DNA of 64,000 nucleotides from Marinilactibacillus sp. Marseille-P9653 (GTDB taxonomy: Bacteria > Bacillota > Bacilli > Lactobacillales > Carnobacteriaceae_A). The notes under the pieces are model-generated. The model did no database searches, was not told the origin of the DNA, and saw only the letters and a list, made by a program, of their open reading frames with translations. The stretch lies in NCBI RefSeq assembly GCF_916618885.1, contig NZ_CAKAKH010000001.1, forward strand, positions 310,001 through 374,000, given 5' to 3'. Numbering within the stretch: position 1 is the stretch's first letter; each line of letters begins with the position of its first letter. Below are positions 35,532-47,687 of this stretch, piece by piece. The position numbers and the translations under genes are program-made.

Positions 35532-36788
35532 ATGCAACATAAAAATAAGGCAGCACTTTTGTCTCTCGTTCCGGGATTGGGACAACTTTACAATCGACAA
35601 TGGCTGAAAGGCGCTATGTTTTTGGTACTGACAATAGCTTTTGGCTTTGTCTTTGCAGATTTACTCAATATTGGTTTATGGGGAATTGTGACACTTGGTA
35701 CAGAAGTTCCTCGAGATAATTCTGTTTTCCTATTAGCACAGGGAATTTTAGCAGTAATCGTCGTCGCGTTTGGTATAGCTTTCTATGGATTCAACATAAG
35801 AGATGCATACCGAGTGGGAAAAAGAAGAGATGAGTCATTACCTTTATTCACTTTAAAAGAACAATATCTCAATTTAATAGATCAAGGTTATCCGTATTTA
35901 ATTAGTGGACCGGCGTTATTATTACTGATCTTTTCAGTTGTTTTTCCAATTTTATTCAGTTTCTCAATCGCTTTTACAAACTATAATCTTTATAATTCTC
36001 CTCCTGCTAATTTAATTAACTGGGTAGGTTTCGACACATTTATTCAAATATTTACAGTAGATATTTGGAGAACCACATTTTTTGATGTACTTAGTTGGAC
36101 AATCATCTGGACATTATTGGCAACAACGCTGCAAGTTAGTATAGGAATTTTCTTAGCAGTTCTAGTGAATCAAAAAGACCTTAAGTTTAAAAAGCTGATC
36201 CGAACTATTTTAGTATTACCGTGGGCAGTACCAGGATTTGTAACTATCCTAATTTTTGCAGGACTATTTAATGATAGTTTTGGTGTAATCAACACCGGCT
36301 TGCTTTCGTTCTTTGGTATTGAAGCTATTCCTTGGTTAACAAATCCATTTTGGTCAAGAGTTGCATTGATCGGAATTCAAGGCTGGTTAGGTTTTCCTTA
36401 CGTATTTATTGTCACGACAGGCGTACTTCAATCCATTCCTGATGATTTATATGAAGCGGCTATTATTGATGGTGCATCAGCAATTCAAAAGTTTAAAACC
36501 ATCACTTTACCATTAATTTTTATTTCGATTTCACCAATTATAATCACTCAATATACATTCAATTTTAACAATTTCAATATCATTTATCTATTCAATGGCG
36601 GTGGACCAGCGGTATCAGGTTCCAATGCAGGAGGAACAGATATATTAGTCTCGTGGATCTATTCTCTGACTATGTCATCGAGTCAGTTTGCTTTGGCAGC
36701 GGCGTTAACGATCCTATTGTCTATTTTCGTTATTTCGATTGCACTATGGCAATTTAGAAGAACAAAGTCATTTAAAGGAGTAAATTAA
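35532..36788 (+). CDS. ganP: Galacto-oligosaccharide ABC transporter permease (MalF type)
   Basis: 418 residues. The N-terminal LLSLVPGLGQLYNRQWLKG and two extra helices are typical of MalF/GanP. The main permease domain spans about 140-415, with the EAAIIDGASAIQKFKTITLPLI coupling loop that engages the ATPase. No ATPase gene is in this operon, so a shared MsmX-type ATPase encoded elsewhere is expected. AAGGTGG stands upstream of the ATG, and the next gene starts 2 bp after the stop. Confidence 0.92.
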   Translation: MQHKNKAALLSLVPGLGQLYNRQWLKGAMFLVLTIAFGFVFADLLNIGLWGIVTLGTEVPRDNSVFLLAQGILAVIVVAFGIAFYGFNIRDAYRVGKRRDESLPLFTLKEQYLNLIDQGYPYLISGPALLLLIFSVVFPILFSFSIAFTNYNLYNSPPANLINWVGFDTFIQIFTVDIWRTTFFDVLSWTIIWTLLATTLQVSIGIFLAVLVNQKDLKFKKLIRTILVLPWAVPGFVTILIFAGLFNDSFGVINTGLLSFFGIEAIPWLTNPFWSRVALIGIQGWLGFPYVFIVTTGVLQSIPDDLYEAAIIDGASAIQKFKTITLPLIFISISPIIITQYTFNFNNFNIIYLFNGGGPAVSGSNAGGTDILVSWIYSLTMSSSQFALAAALTILLSIFVISIALWQFRRTKSFKGVN

Positions 36789-36789
36789 A

Positions 36790-37638
36790 ATGATCTCTTC
36801 AAAAAAAAGTAAGTTAACACGATTATTCTTCACCTATAGTTTTTTGATTGTCGTCATGATTATGATTATTTATCCATTGTTATGGACAATCGGAGCTAGT
36901 TTTAATCCGGGAAACAGTCTTGTAAGTACGAAAATGATACCGGATAATCCGACCTTATTTCATTACCAGAGATTATTTTCTGGAGATAATAGTATCCAGT
37001 ATATTCAGTGGTACTTTAATTCTATGAAAGTAAGTATATTTACGATGGTCGGTACATTGTTTTGTGTATCCCTAACGGCCTATGCCTTTTCTCGTTTCAG
37101 ATTCAAAGGTAGAAAAAATGGACTGGTTTTATTCCTGTTATTACAAATGATTCCTCAGTTTTCCGCGCTAATTGCGCTATATGTACTAGCTCAGATGCTC
37201 GGAATGATGAACAATCACTGGTTATTGATTCTTTTATATATAGGCGGGCAGATTCCAATGAACACCTACTTGATGAAAGGATATTTTGATTCGATTCCAA
37301 TTGAATTAGATGAAAGTGCACGTATCGATGGTGCAGGAAGTACGCGTATATTCTGGCAAATCTTGATGCCACTGGCTAGACCGATGCTTGCTGTAGTGGC
37401 GATGAATAGTTTTACTGGACCACTAGGAGATTTCATTCTTTCATCAACTATTTTGAGATCACCTCAGACGTATACGCTACCTTTGGGACTTTATAATCTG
37501 GTCAACCAACGTCAAGGAGCAAGTTACACAACATTTGCCGCGGGAGCTATATTAATCAGTATACCCGTAGCTATCGCGTTCTTGTTTTTACAAAAGCACT
37601 TTGTATCTGGTCTGACAGCTGGAGGAACAAAAGGATAA
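36790..37638 (+). CDS. ganQ: Galacto-oligosaccharide ABC transporter permease (MalG type)
   Basis: 282 residues with six membrane helices, the second permease subunit. The coupling loop DESARIDGAGSTRIFWQILMPL and the N-terminal YPLLWTIGASFNPG are typical of MalG-like proteins. It ends with VSGLTAGGTKG, the family C-terminal tail. Its ribosome site AAAGGAG lies within the end of ganP, so the two are coupled. Confidence 0.93.
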   Translation: MISSKKSKLTRLFFTYSFLIVVMIMIIYPLLWTIGASFNPGNSLVSTKMIPDNPTLFHYQRLFSGDNSIQYIQWYFNSMKVSIFTMVGTLFCVSLTAYAFSRFRFKGRKNGLVLFLLLQMIPQFSALIALYVLAQMLGMMNNHWLLILLYIGGQIPMNTYLMKGYFDSIPIELDESARIDGAGSTRIFWQILMPLARPMLAVVAMNSFTGPLGDFILSSTILRSPQTYTLPLGLYNLVNQRQGASYTTFAAGAILISIPVAIAFLFLQKHFVSGLTAGGTKG

Positions 37639-37691
37639 AGTATTCTATTAATGATTTTAATTTAAAAGCAGAAAAGAGAGGGACAGTTTAA

Positions 37692-39749
37692 ATGAAGAAG
37701 CACCAAGTAACTAAAGAAGCAAGATTACTCCACGGTGGGGATTACAATCCTGACCAATGGTTAGATTATCCTGGAATTATCGATCAAGATTTCAAGTTAA
37801 TGAAGCAAGCTCATACAAATACCTTCTCAATAGGAATGTTCTCCTGGGCGTCTTTAGAACCAGAAGAAGGTAGATATACATTTGATTGGCTCGATGACAT
37901 ATTTGATAGAATAGAAGCGATGGGTGGAAATATGATTCTAGCGACGCCAAGTGGAGCAAGACCCGCTTGGATGTCCCAGAAGTATCCTGAGGTGCTAAGA
38001 GTGGACGCGCTAAGAAGGAAACAACTTCACGGTGCTCGACATAACCACTGCTTTACGTCTCCATACTACCGAGAAAAAACACAAGAAATGAATCGGAAAT
38101 TAGCTGAGAGATACGGAAAACGCTCCGCTTTATTGATGTGGCATATTTCAAATGAATATGGCGGGGAATGTCACTGTGATCTATGTCAGGCTGCTTTCAG
38201 AGACTGGTTAAAAGTACAATATAATAACGACTTAGACAAATTAAATCAATCATGGTGGGGGCCTTTTTGGAGTCACACTTTTACAAACTGGGAACAAATT
38301 GAGTCGCCTTCTCCAATCGGAGAAAATGCTGTACATGGATTGAATTTGGACTGGAGAAGATTTGTAACAGATCAGACAATTAGTTTCTATAAAGATGAGA
38401 TCCAACCTTTACGTGAATTGACACCAGAAGTGCCGATTACAACAAATTTCATGTCAGATAATCCTTCTTTCACACCATTTAGAGCGTTGGATTACAGTAA
38501 ATTTGCCAAAGAAGTCGATGTGATCAGCTGGGATGCTTATCCAGCATGGCATAATGATTATGAGAAAACCTATGAACTAGCTTCTAAAGTTGGTTTTATG
38601 AATGACTCATTCAAGAGTATGAAACAGAAACCTTGGTTACTAATGGAGTCGACCCCAAGCCATGTGAACTGGCATCAGTTCAATAAAGCCAAAAGACCGG
38701 GTATGCATTATCTTTCTGCTATGCAGATGCTTGCACATGGATCTGATAGTAATCTATATTTCCAGTGGAGAAAATCTCGTGGGTCTTCAGAAAAATTCCA
38801 TGGTGCAGTCGTTGACCATGATGGTTCCACAGAAAATAGAGTATTCAAAGAAGTCGCTAAACTTGGAAAAGCGATGGAAGATCTTTCTGAAAAGGTTGTA
38901 GGATCACAAAGAATTGCGGAAGTCGGTATACTTTACGATTGGGATAGTGATTGGGCGCTTGAGCACACGCAAGGGTTTGGTTTACAGACAAAATTATATC
39001 CACAGACCTTACAAAAACATTACCAGGCTTTATGGGAAAAAGATATTCCTGTTGATGTCATCACAAAAGAAAATACATTTGAAGAGTATAAACTACTTGT
39101 TGTGCCCATGCTTTATTTAATGAGCGAAGAGACTGTTCAAAGGTTAAAATCATATGTAGCGAATGGTGGAACCTTGGTTTCAAGCTACATTACCGGATTA
39201 GTCAACGAACACGATCTAACGTATTTAGGTGGGTGGAAAAAAGAACTTCAAGAAGTGTTCGGAATTGAACCACTTGAAACAGATACTTACTACGCAAGTG
39301 ATTCAAATGAAATGACATTCAATAACAAACAGTATAAGGTTCGTGACTACGCAACGATTATTGACGTCAAAGAAGCAGAAGTATTGGCTCGATATGAAAG
39401 AGATTTCTACGCGGATAGTGCCGCAGTGACTTTGAATACTTATAAAGACGGAGAAGCTTATTATATCGGAGCGAGAGCTGATGATGACTTTAACAGAGAT
39501 TTTTATAATCAGCTAATTGAGAAGCTAGATCTGTCTCCAGGTTTGAAAGTCGGGCATGGTATTGGCGTGTCTGTTCAAGGGAGACTATTGGATGATGGAA
39601 GCTCTATCGTATTTATCATGAACTTTACTGAAGAAGAGCAAGCAATTGAAATTTTGGAAGACGTCAAAGATAGCTTTACGGGAGAAACGTTGAGTGGTCA
39701 TGTATCACTGAAACCTTATGAAGTACGTGTAGTAGATAAAAATAATTAG
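37692..39749 (+). CDS. ganA: Beta-galactosidase, GH42
   Basis: 685 residues. Three-domain GH42 enzyme hydrolysing galacto-oligosaccharides in the cytoplasm. The acid/base is E155 in HISNEYGG and the nucleophile E319 in LLMESTPSHVNWH. Cysteines in HCFTSP and GECHCDLC (about 118, 161, 163 and 166) form the zinc site of many GH42 enzymes. The trimerisation domain (about 395-605) and C-terminal beta domain (SLKPYEVRVV) are present. No signal peptide. It is cotranscribed with ganSPQ, and a terminator follows. Confidence 0.94.
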   Translation: MKKHQVTKEARLLHGGDYNPDQWLDYPGIIDQDFKLMKQAHTNTFSIGMFSWASLEPEEGRYTFDWLDDIFDRIEAMGGNMILATPSGARPAWMSQKYPEVLRVDALRRKQLHGARHNHCFTSPYYREKTQEMNRKLAERYGKRSALLMWHISNEYGGECHCDLCQAAFRDWLKVQYNNDLDKLNQSWWGPFWSHTFTNWEQIESPSPIGENAVHGLNLDWRRFVTDQTISFYKDEIQPLRELTPEVPITTNFMSDNPSFTPFRALDYSKFAKEVDVISWDAYPAWHNDYEKTYELASKVGFMNDSFKSMKQKPWLLMESTPSHVNWHQFNKAKRPGMHYLSAMQMLAHGSDSNLYFQWRKSRGSSEKFHGAVVDHDGSTENRVFKEVAKLGKAMEDLSEKVVGSQRIAEVGILYDWDSDWALEHTQGFGLQTKLYPQTLQKHYQALWEKDIPVDVITKENTFEEYKLLVVPMLYLMSEETVQRLKSYVANGGTLVSSYITGLVNEHDLTYLGGWKKELQEVFGIEPLETDTYYASDSNEMTFNNKQYKVRDYATIIDVKEAEVLARYERDFYADSAAVTLNTYKDGEAYYIGARADDDFNRDFYNQLIEKLDLSPGLKVGHGIGVSVQGRLLDDGSSIVFIMNFTEEEQAIEILEDVKDSFTGETLSGHVSLKPYEVRVVDKNN

Positions 39750-39767
39750 TAGAAATAAGGATAACAG

Positions 39768-39805
39768 AATAGGGTGTTGGATTATTTCAATACCTTATTT
39801 TGTTT
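39768..39805 (+). terminator. Terminator-like hairpin after ganA
   Basis: A 12-bp stem with G-U pairs (AATAGGGTGTTG with CAATACCTTATT) is followed by TTTGTTTTG. It would reduce read-through from ganA into ganB. Confidence 0.6.
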
Positions 39806-39809
39806 TGTT

Positions 39810-42366
<2,557 letters not shown>

Positions 42367-42380
42367 TATGAATAAGCTTC

Positions 42381-42432
42381 AATAATAAAAGGTACTACAC
42401 CGATTTCTGTTGGCGTAGTACCTTTTATTATT
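42381..42432. terminator. Bidirectional terminator
   Basis: AATAATAAAAGGTACTAC pairs with its complement (to 42432) around a short loop, with one bulge pair near the top. It separates ganB from the convergent peptide ATPase gene. Confidence 0.88.
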
Positions 42433-42455
42433 GTGATTACGGGACAATTCTTTTA

Positions 42456-44180
42456 CTAGTTTTCTTTATGGGGCATAGCTACCCAGTGTCTTGATGAAAC
42501 TTCCTGGAAAGTCGTTGCCGAAGCGTCATAGGCAGCTGCGTCAAATTCTTCCACCGATTTTTTACGAGTTGCTTCGTAAGCTGGGTCAGGAACTGGAATC
42601 GCAGCTAACAATTTTTTCGTATACGGGTGGATAGGGTTTGAGAATAGCTCCTCAGAGTCTGCCAGTTCAACTAAATGGCCGTTATACATAACCGCTACAC
42701 GATCGCTGATACGCTTAACCATAGAAAGGTCATGAGCGATGAACAGATAAGTTAACCCTAGTTTTTTCTGAAGGTCCTCTAGTAGCTCTACGATTTGAGA
42801 TTGAATAGAAGCATCCAATGCCGATAATGGTTCGTCGCAAACGATAAACTTTGGATTAACAGCTAAAGCTCTCGCAATACCAATACGCTGACGCTGACCA
42901 CCTGAAAATTCATGTGGGTACCGCATCGCAAAGGACGCTTCCAGACCAACTAATTCCAGTAGTTCGACGACTCTATCGTAACGGGCTTTTTTGTTTTCTG
43001 CTAAGCCATGAACGTCAAGAGACTCACCAATGATGTCTAAGACCTTCATACGAGGGTCAAGAGAAGCATAGGGATCTTGGAAGATCACTTGCATATACTT
43101 TCGCATGTCTTTCATTTCACGAGCATTTAGATGGTTCAAATCAAAGCCTTCGTAAATCACTTCACCACCGGTGGCTTCATGAAGTCGAAGAATCGTTTTA
43201 CCTGTAGTCGATTTCCCGGAACCAGATTCCCCAACTAAACCTAGTGTTTCATTTTCGTAGATATCAAAAGTAATGTCATCTACGGCTTTCAAAGTAGCGC
43301 CTTTACCCATATCAAAATGTTTTTGTAAATTTTTGATAGAAAGTAGCGGTTTTTTAGACTGATCTACATTGGAAACTGTTTTCTGTTCATTCTGAAGATT
43401 GGGAACAGCATCTAGTAATCGTTTAGTATATGGATGACTTGGATGCTTGAATACATCTGTAGTCGTGCCGCTTTCAACCACTTTTCCGTCTTTCATCACA
43501 ATAACGCGATCACACATGTTAGCGACGACACCAAAATCATGCGTAATTAAGATAATAGAAGTGCCAAATTTTTTCTGGATATCTTTTAGTAACTCTAAAA
43601 TCTGAGCTTGTATCGTAACATCCAAAGCTGTTGTTGGTTCATCAGCAATTAATAGAGCTGGATTACAAGCCAAGGCAATAGCAATCATCATTCGTTGTCG
43701 CATACCACCTGAAAATTCGTGAGGGTATTGTTTGTATCTGAAATCCACATCTTTGATGCCCACAAGTTTCATAATGTTCAACGCTTCGTCTTTTGCGGAG
43801 TTTTTTTTCAGTTTCTGGTGAAATCGGATGCTTTCCGTTATCTGGTCTCCGATCGTCATAGTCGGATTGAGTGATGTCATTGGATCTTGAAAAATCATTC
43901 CAATATCTTTACCACGTATTTTTCGCATTTCTTTTTCAGTTAATTGAGTTAAATCCTTACCCATGAAAACCACTTTACTGTTTTCTCCATTTTGGGCGTT
44001 CGGAGGTAGTAGGCGCATAATCGAGCGTGCAGTGACACTTTTACCACTTCCAGATTCTCCTACAATACCTAATGTTTCGCCTTTTGCAACTTCGAAATGA
44101 ACACCAGAGGCAACTTCATTAGAAGTATCTCCTTGTTCAAATACAATAGATAAATCCTTTACGTCAAGCAGTTTTTCCAT
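42456..44180 (-). CDS. Fused dipeptide/oligopeptide ABC transporter ATPase (DppD-DppF)
   Basis: 574 residues carrying two complete ATPase domains in one chain. Half 1 (about 1-265) has [17 protein letters not shown] and DEPTTALD; half 2 (about 280-540) has [17 protein letters not shown] and DEPLSALD. Each ends in the [16 protein letters not shown] peptide-transporter motif. GAGGAG stands 7 nt before the ATG at 44180. It is transcribed away from the T-box-controlled peptide permease genes and is presumably their ATPase. Because it lies outside the T-box, its supply may not depend on the starvation signal. Confidence 0.92.
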   Translation of the reverse strand: MEKLLDVKDLSIVFEQGDTSNEVASGVHFEVAKGETLGIVGESGSGKSVTARSIMRLLPPNAQNGENSKVVFMGKDLTQLTEKEMRKIRGKDIGMIFQDPMTSLNPTMTIGDQITESIRFHQKLKKNSAKDEALNIMKLVGIKDVDFRYKQYPHEFSGGMRQRMMIAIALACNPALLIADEPTTALDVTIQAQILELLKDIQKKFGTSIILITHDFGVVANMCDRVIVMKDGKVVESGTTTDVFKHPSHPYTKRLLDAVPNLQNEQKTVSNVDQSKKPLLSIKNLQKHFDMGKGATLKAVDDITFDIYENETLGLVGESGSGKSTTGKTILRLHEATGGEVIYEGFDLNHLNAREMKDMRKYMQVIFQDPYASLDPRMKVLDIIGESLDVHGLAENKKARYDRVVELLELVGLEASFAMRYPHEFSGGQRQRIGIARALAVNPKFIVCDEPLSALDASIQSQIVELLEDLQKKLGLTYLFIAHDLSMVKRISDRVAVMYNGHLVELADSEELFSNPIHPYTKKLLAAIPVPDPAYEATRKKSVEEFDAAAYDASATTFQEVSSRHWVAMPHKEN

Positions 44181-44263
44181 AGTTCCGCTCCTCAAAGTTT
44201 GCCTAGAATAGTTTGATTATAGCATGTTTGTCAATAGTTTAGAAAAATATGAGCGTTTAGGAC

Positions 44264-44292
44264 TTGACGTTGTATTTGCAATTTGGTATATT
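44264..44292 (+). promoter_or_regulatory. Promoter of the T-box leader
   Basis: TTGACG at 44264-44269, a 17-nt spacer and TATATT at 44287-44292. The start is expected near 44299, giving a leader of about 395 nt ahead of the peptide permease gene. Confidence 0.75.
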
Positions 44293-44298
44293 GTGTTC

Positions 44299-44646
44299 AA
44301 TCATATTACTTTGAAAAAATAAGTTAAAAGACTAAGAAAAGAAGAGTACAGATCATTGCGATTTCAAAGAGAGTCCCTATTTGCTGAGAAGGGATAATGA
44401 GGAATGTCTGGAAGTGCGTCTTGGAGTCATACTGTTGAATTCTTGTTTCAAGAATTAGATTGTGTCGGGTAAGCCCGTTATAGCTTTACAGTATAGAGGA
44501 TCATTATCCGAGTACTGAATGAGATGTTGTAGAACCAAGCCGAGGTTTTTTCAGGTTTAGAGTTGTACAATTCTTTAAGGTGGAACCGTAAAATCGACTA
44601 TTTTGCCCTTAAATTCAGAATTATTCTGTTTTTAAGGGCTTTTTTA
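44299..44646 (+). promoter_or_regulatory. T-box riboswitch, probably cysteine-specific
   Basis: Classic T-box order: AGTA at 44345, AGAGAG at about 44369-44374, a TTTGCTGAG distal loop, GGAA...TTGGAG on the 3' side of stem I, the T-box AAGGTGGAACCG at 44577-44588, and a terminator stem (44605-44613 with 44631-44639) with a T run. Aligning GAA-NNN-R with the conserved GGAG places TGC (44415-44417, Cys) as specifier. The variable T-box base is A, which pairs with a U73 discriminator; tRNA-Cys has U73. Uncharged tRNA should open the downstream peptide and possibly cystine transporter genes. The T-box itself is firm; the amino acid is inferred. Confidence 0.85.
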
Positions 44647-44694
44647 TGTCTAGAGCGTCAATAAAAGGTGTACGGGATGAACGGAGGGAAAGAA

Positions 44695-46143
44695 GTGGGA
44701 GCAGAAACAATTATTAGACAAGATCAGGGAGTTCTTCAAAAAACTGCCCGACAGTACGAGAAAGCTTACATGAACTGGATTTATCGAATCGGTTTATTGT
44801 TGTTAGGTTTTCCTTTCCAACTAGTCGTTTTACTAGTATTTCTAAATAAGAAATATATAAAAAAACAAAATGGAAAAGTCAGCAGTGAAGCGGAGCAACT
44901 ACTAGTGCAACAAGGGTATGATGTTGAACTAAAAAATCGATTAAGACAACAAGAGCAAAGTAAGCAGGCATTTTTCAATAAAAAACTTTCTGAAAAAGAA
45001 ACCGATAGAAAGGTTGAGCAAGTCTTTTCAAAACAATTTCAAGAAACTATAGATCAGAAAGCTCATGAGATTTATCAAGAGTCTGGTAGAGAGAAAGTGA
45101 CGTTTTTAGGACAGACCGTGCGCTTTCTATTAGACCCGAAATATTTTGTGTTGTCTGTTGTACTAGGGTTCCCAATGTATGCTCTATTGATCGTACATGC
45201 TTTTCCGTTTTTGAAATATCTATTTGAACGGTTGCTGATGATGGTGTTTGTTATTTTAGGGGTTACCGTTATCGTATTTACCTTACTCTACTTTTCACCA
45301 TCCGATCCTGCTAGAAATATTATTGGTGAAACAGCTACTCAGGCACAGATAGATAACTTTCGTGGTATGTACGGCCTTGATGATCCTTATCTCGTTCAAC
45401 TTGGTCGAACCATTAAAGGGGTTTTCAGTTTTGATCTCGGGAATGCCTATTCTGGAAATCAAGCTGTTGTCTCAACAATCATGAGAAGATTCCCGGTTAC
45501 GCTCGAATTATCTGTTTTTGCGCTGATTATTGCACTGGTTATTGCTTTACCTGCAGGAATTTACTCAGCCGTTAAGGCAAATACACTGTTCGATCACGTA
45601 TTTATGTTTATCGCATTAATTGGATTATCTATTCCAAGTTTCTGGCAAGGGCTCGTATTTATTCTCGTCTTTTCTATTAATCTAGGATGGTTACCAGCAA
45701 CGTTCAATACAGAAAACTTTGCTTCGCTGATTATGCCAGCGGTTGTTCTAGGGACATTGCTGATGGCTTCGGTCGCGAGGATGACACGATCATCCACGCT
45801 AGAAGTGATTAATGAAGATTACATCTTGACTGCTCGTTCAAAAGGGCTATCGAATAGTCGCGTGATATTAAAACATGCGGTGCCGAATGCGTTAATTCCA
45901 ATTGTAACCATTATTGGTTTACAGTTTGGTGGTGTACTCGGAGGTGCGGCAGTTACAGAGCAAGTCTTTAACATCAACGGAATCGGACGTTATATTGTAG
46001 AACGCCAATTTATACCGGATATTCCAAGTGTGCTCGGTGGCGTTATTTATATCGCGATTGTTTTATCCGTTGTCAATGTAGTGATCGATATGCTCTACGC
46101 ATTTATCGATCCTAGAATCCGCACAAACCTGAAACGCTATTAA
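44695..46143 (+). CDS. Peptide ABC transporter permease (DppB type) with N-terminal extension
   Basis: 482 residues from GTG 44695 (GGAGGG 6 nt upstream; ATG 44677 is an alternative). The standard DppB/OppB permease begins near residue 170 (FERLLMMVFVILGVTVIVFTLLYFSPSDPA) and includes the coupling loop YILTARSKGLSNSRVI. The first about 165 residues add an early membrane segment (about 25-45), a long charged region (about 50-125, rich in K, Q and E) and another helix. Ordinary DppB proteins are about 310 residues. It is the first gene after the T-box, followed by DppC-type and binding-protein genes. Confidence 0.88.
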   Translation: MGAETIIRQDQGVLQKTARQYEKAYMNWIYRIGLLLLGFPFQLVVLLVFLNKKYIKKQNGKVSSEAEQLLVQQGYDVELKNRLRQQEQSKQAFFNKKLSEKETDRKVEQVFSKQFQETIDQKAHEIYQESGREKVTFLGQTVRFLLDPKYFVLSVVLGFPMYALLIVHAFPFLKYLFERLLMMVFVILGVTVIVFTLLYFSPSDPARNIIGETATQAQIDNFRGMYGLDDPYLVQLGRTIKGVFSFDLGNAYSGNQAVVSTIMRRFPVTLELSVFALIIALVIALPAGIYSAVKANTLFDHVFMFIALIGLSIPSFWQGLVFILVFSINLGWLPATFNTENFASLIMPAVVLGTLLMASVARMTRSSTLEVINEDYILTARSKGLSNSRVILKHAVPNALIPIVTIIGLQFGGVLGGAAVTEQVFNINGIGRYIVERQFIPDIPSVLGGVIYIAIVLSVVNVVIDMLYAFIDPRIRTNLKRY

Positions 46144-46161
46144 AGAGAGGAGAATATTACT

Positions 46162-47619
46162 TTGAAGTCATACAAAGATACACTTGTTTACAAACAAGTA
46201 GAATTTTCATTAGGTCTTTCTCTTCTATATACAGTGGTTTTAGGATTTGCAGCGATGGATTTCAGTACATTTTCAGTACAGCCTTTTATTTTATTGCTTG
46301 CTGGATTAAACGGCTTCGCTACAATCGTACAAGCGTTATTAACTGTAAAAATTAGAAAAGATAGTAAAAAATCATTGGTGATTAATCGGACTAGTCAGAT
46401 TATTGCTGGACTTTTAACGCTCACTCTAGCAATCGGCAATTTGTTTTTAGTACTTTCTTCCCTTTATGTGATCAAAAGGAAAGTATCTCCAGGTTATATC
46501 TATGCCGTATATATGGTTTTAACAGATTTATTAGTCATAGGCGTTTCAGCATTAAATTTGTTTAAAGCTTATGTAACCAATTCTTTTATACCCGCTATGA
46601 TTGTATTGTTAGTCATCTTGGTCTTCCACGTCATCGTAGTTATTGGATACGATAAATGGATTGCTTTATCACCAGGACCTAAAAAGTTGTTTCTTCTATT
46701 GTTTACGTTAACGGTTCTGACAGGAAATCTTTTCGTTTTATTCGTGTCAGCTTCTATGGTTCAAGATGCGAACAAAGCTATCACTAAACGAAAAGGAATC
46801 CGCGAGAAGATTTTGAGAAACCAGGCATCGATGCTGGGACTGCTATTTATTGTTTTTCTAGTAGCGATATCCATTTGTAGTGTGTGGACGTTCAACTACC
46901 GGTTTGCAGTCACAAATGACTATAGCGCGATTCTACAACCACCAAATCTTGCGTATCCTTTTGGAACAGATAACTTTGGTCGAGACGTTTTCTCCAGAAT
47001 TATCTTTGGTGCTAGAATTTCTCTAGCAGTCGGCGTGCTGGCAACGTTTATCCCGTTTATCTTTGGTGGGGTTCTAGGGGCAATTTCTGGATATTACGGA
47101 CGCCATACAGATAATCTGATCATGCGGTTTTTGGACATCTTATATGCGATTCCGGGAATCCTTTTAGCCATCACGATTGTGGCAGCTTTTGGCGCTTCAA
47201 CAACGAATTTGATCATCGCTTTAAGTGTAGGGTACATCCCAAGTTATGCGAGAACGATGCGTGCAAATGTTATTCAAGTCACAAATCTGGAGTACGTTGA
47301 AGCTTCTAGAGCTATTGGAAATCGTAATTTCAATATTATTCGTCAGCATGTGATTCCAAATTCTATGGCGCCAATGATCGTCCGTGCAACCTTAACGATT
47401 GGATCAGCGATTATTGCGACAAGTAGTTTGAGTTATTTGGGCTTAGGTGTAGAAAACTATATACCGGAATGGGGAAATATTCTTCGGACGGGCAGTTCTT
47501 ATCTTGAGACAAAACCTTATCTGGCTATCTATCCCGGATTAGCCATTATTGCACTCGTTTTATCTTTCAACTTTTTGGGAGATGGTATAAGAGATGCTAC
47601 AGACCCAAGATTATCTTAA
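46162..47619 (+). CDS. Peptide ABC transporter permease (DppC type) with six-helix N-terminal extension
   Basis: 485 residues from TTG 46162. The DppC/OppC core starts near residue 210 (REKILRNQASMLGLLFIVFLVAISI) and includes YPFGTDNFGRDVFSRIIFGARISL and the coupling loop EYVEASRAIGNRNF. Before it lie about 205 residues with roughly six hydrophobic helices (about 12-30, 40-58, 78-100, 110-130, 142-160 and 173-193). Typical DppC proteins are about 290-300 residues. The extension has no recognised family. It lies 18 bp after the DppB-type gene. Confidence 0.88.
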   Translation: MKSYKDTLVYKQVEFSLGLSLLYTVVLGFAAMDFSTFSVQPFILLLAGLNGFATIVQALLTVKIRKDSKKSLVINRTSQIIAGLLTLTLAIGNLFLVLSSLYVIKRKVSPGYIYAVYMVLTDLLVIGVSALNLFKAYVTNSFIPAMIVLLVILVFHVIVVIGYDKWIALSPGPKKLFLLLFTLTVLTGNLFVLFVSASMVQDANKAITKRKGIREKILRNQASMLGLLFIVFLVAISICSVWTFNYRFAVTNDYSAILQPPNLAYPFGTDNFGRDVFSRIIFGARISLAVGVLATFIPFIFGGVLGAISGYYGRHTDNLIMRFLDILYAIPGILLAITIVAAFGASTTNLIIALSVGYIPSYARTMRANVIQVTNLEYVEASRAIGNRNFNIIRQHVIPNSMAPMIVRATLTIGSAIIATSSLSYLGLGVENYIPEWGNILRTGSSYLETKPYLAIYPGLAIIALVLSFNFLGDGIRDATDPRLS

Positions 47620-47687
47620 GCACGATTAAAAAGGTATAAGCATAATTTAAATAAAATAAGATCAAAAGCAGAAAAGAGGAAAAATAG

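Noticed and set aside
44415-44434. His (CAT) or Ile (ATA) as the T-box specifier in GTCATACTG
   Set aside because: These triplets lie after the conserved GGAG block, and the T-box base A does not fit tRNA-His (C73) or tRNA-Ile (A73); TGC before GGAG fits better.
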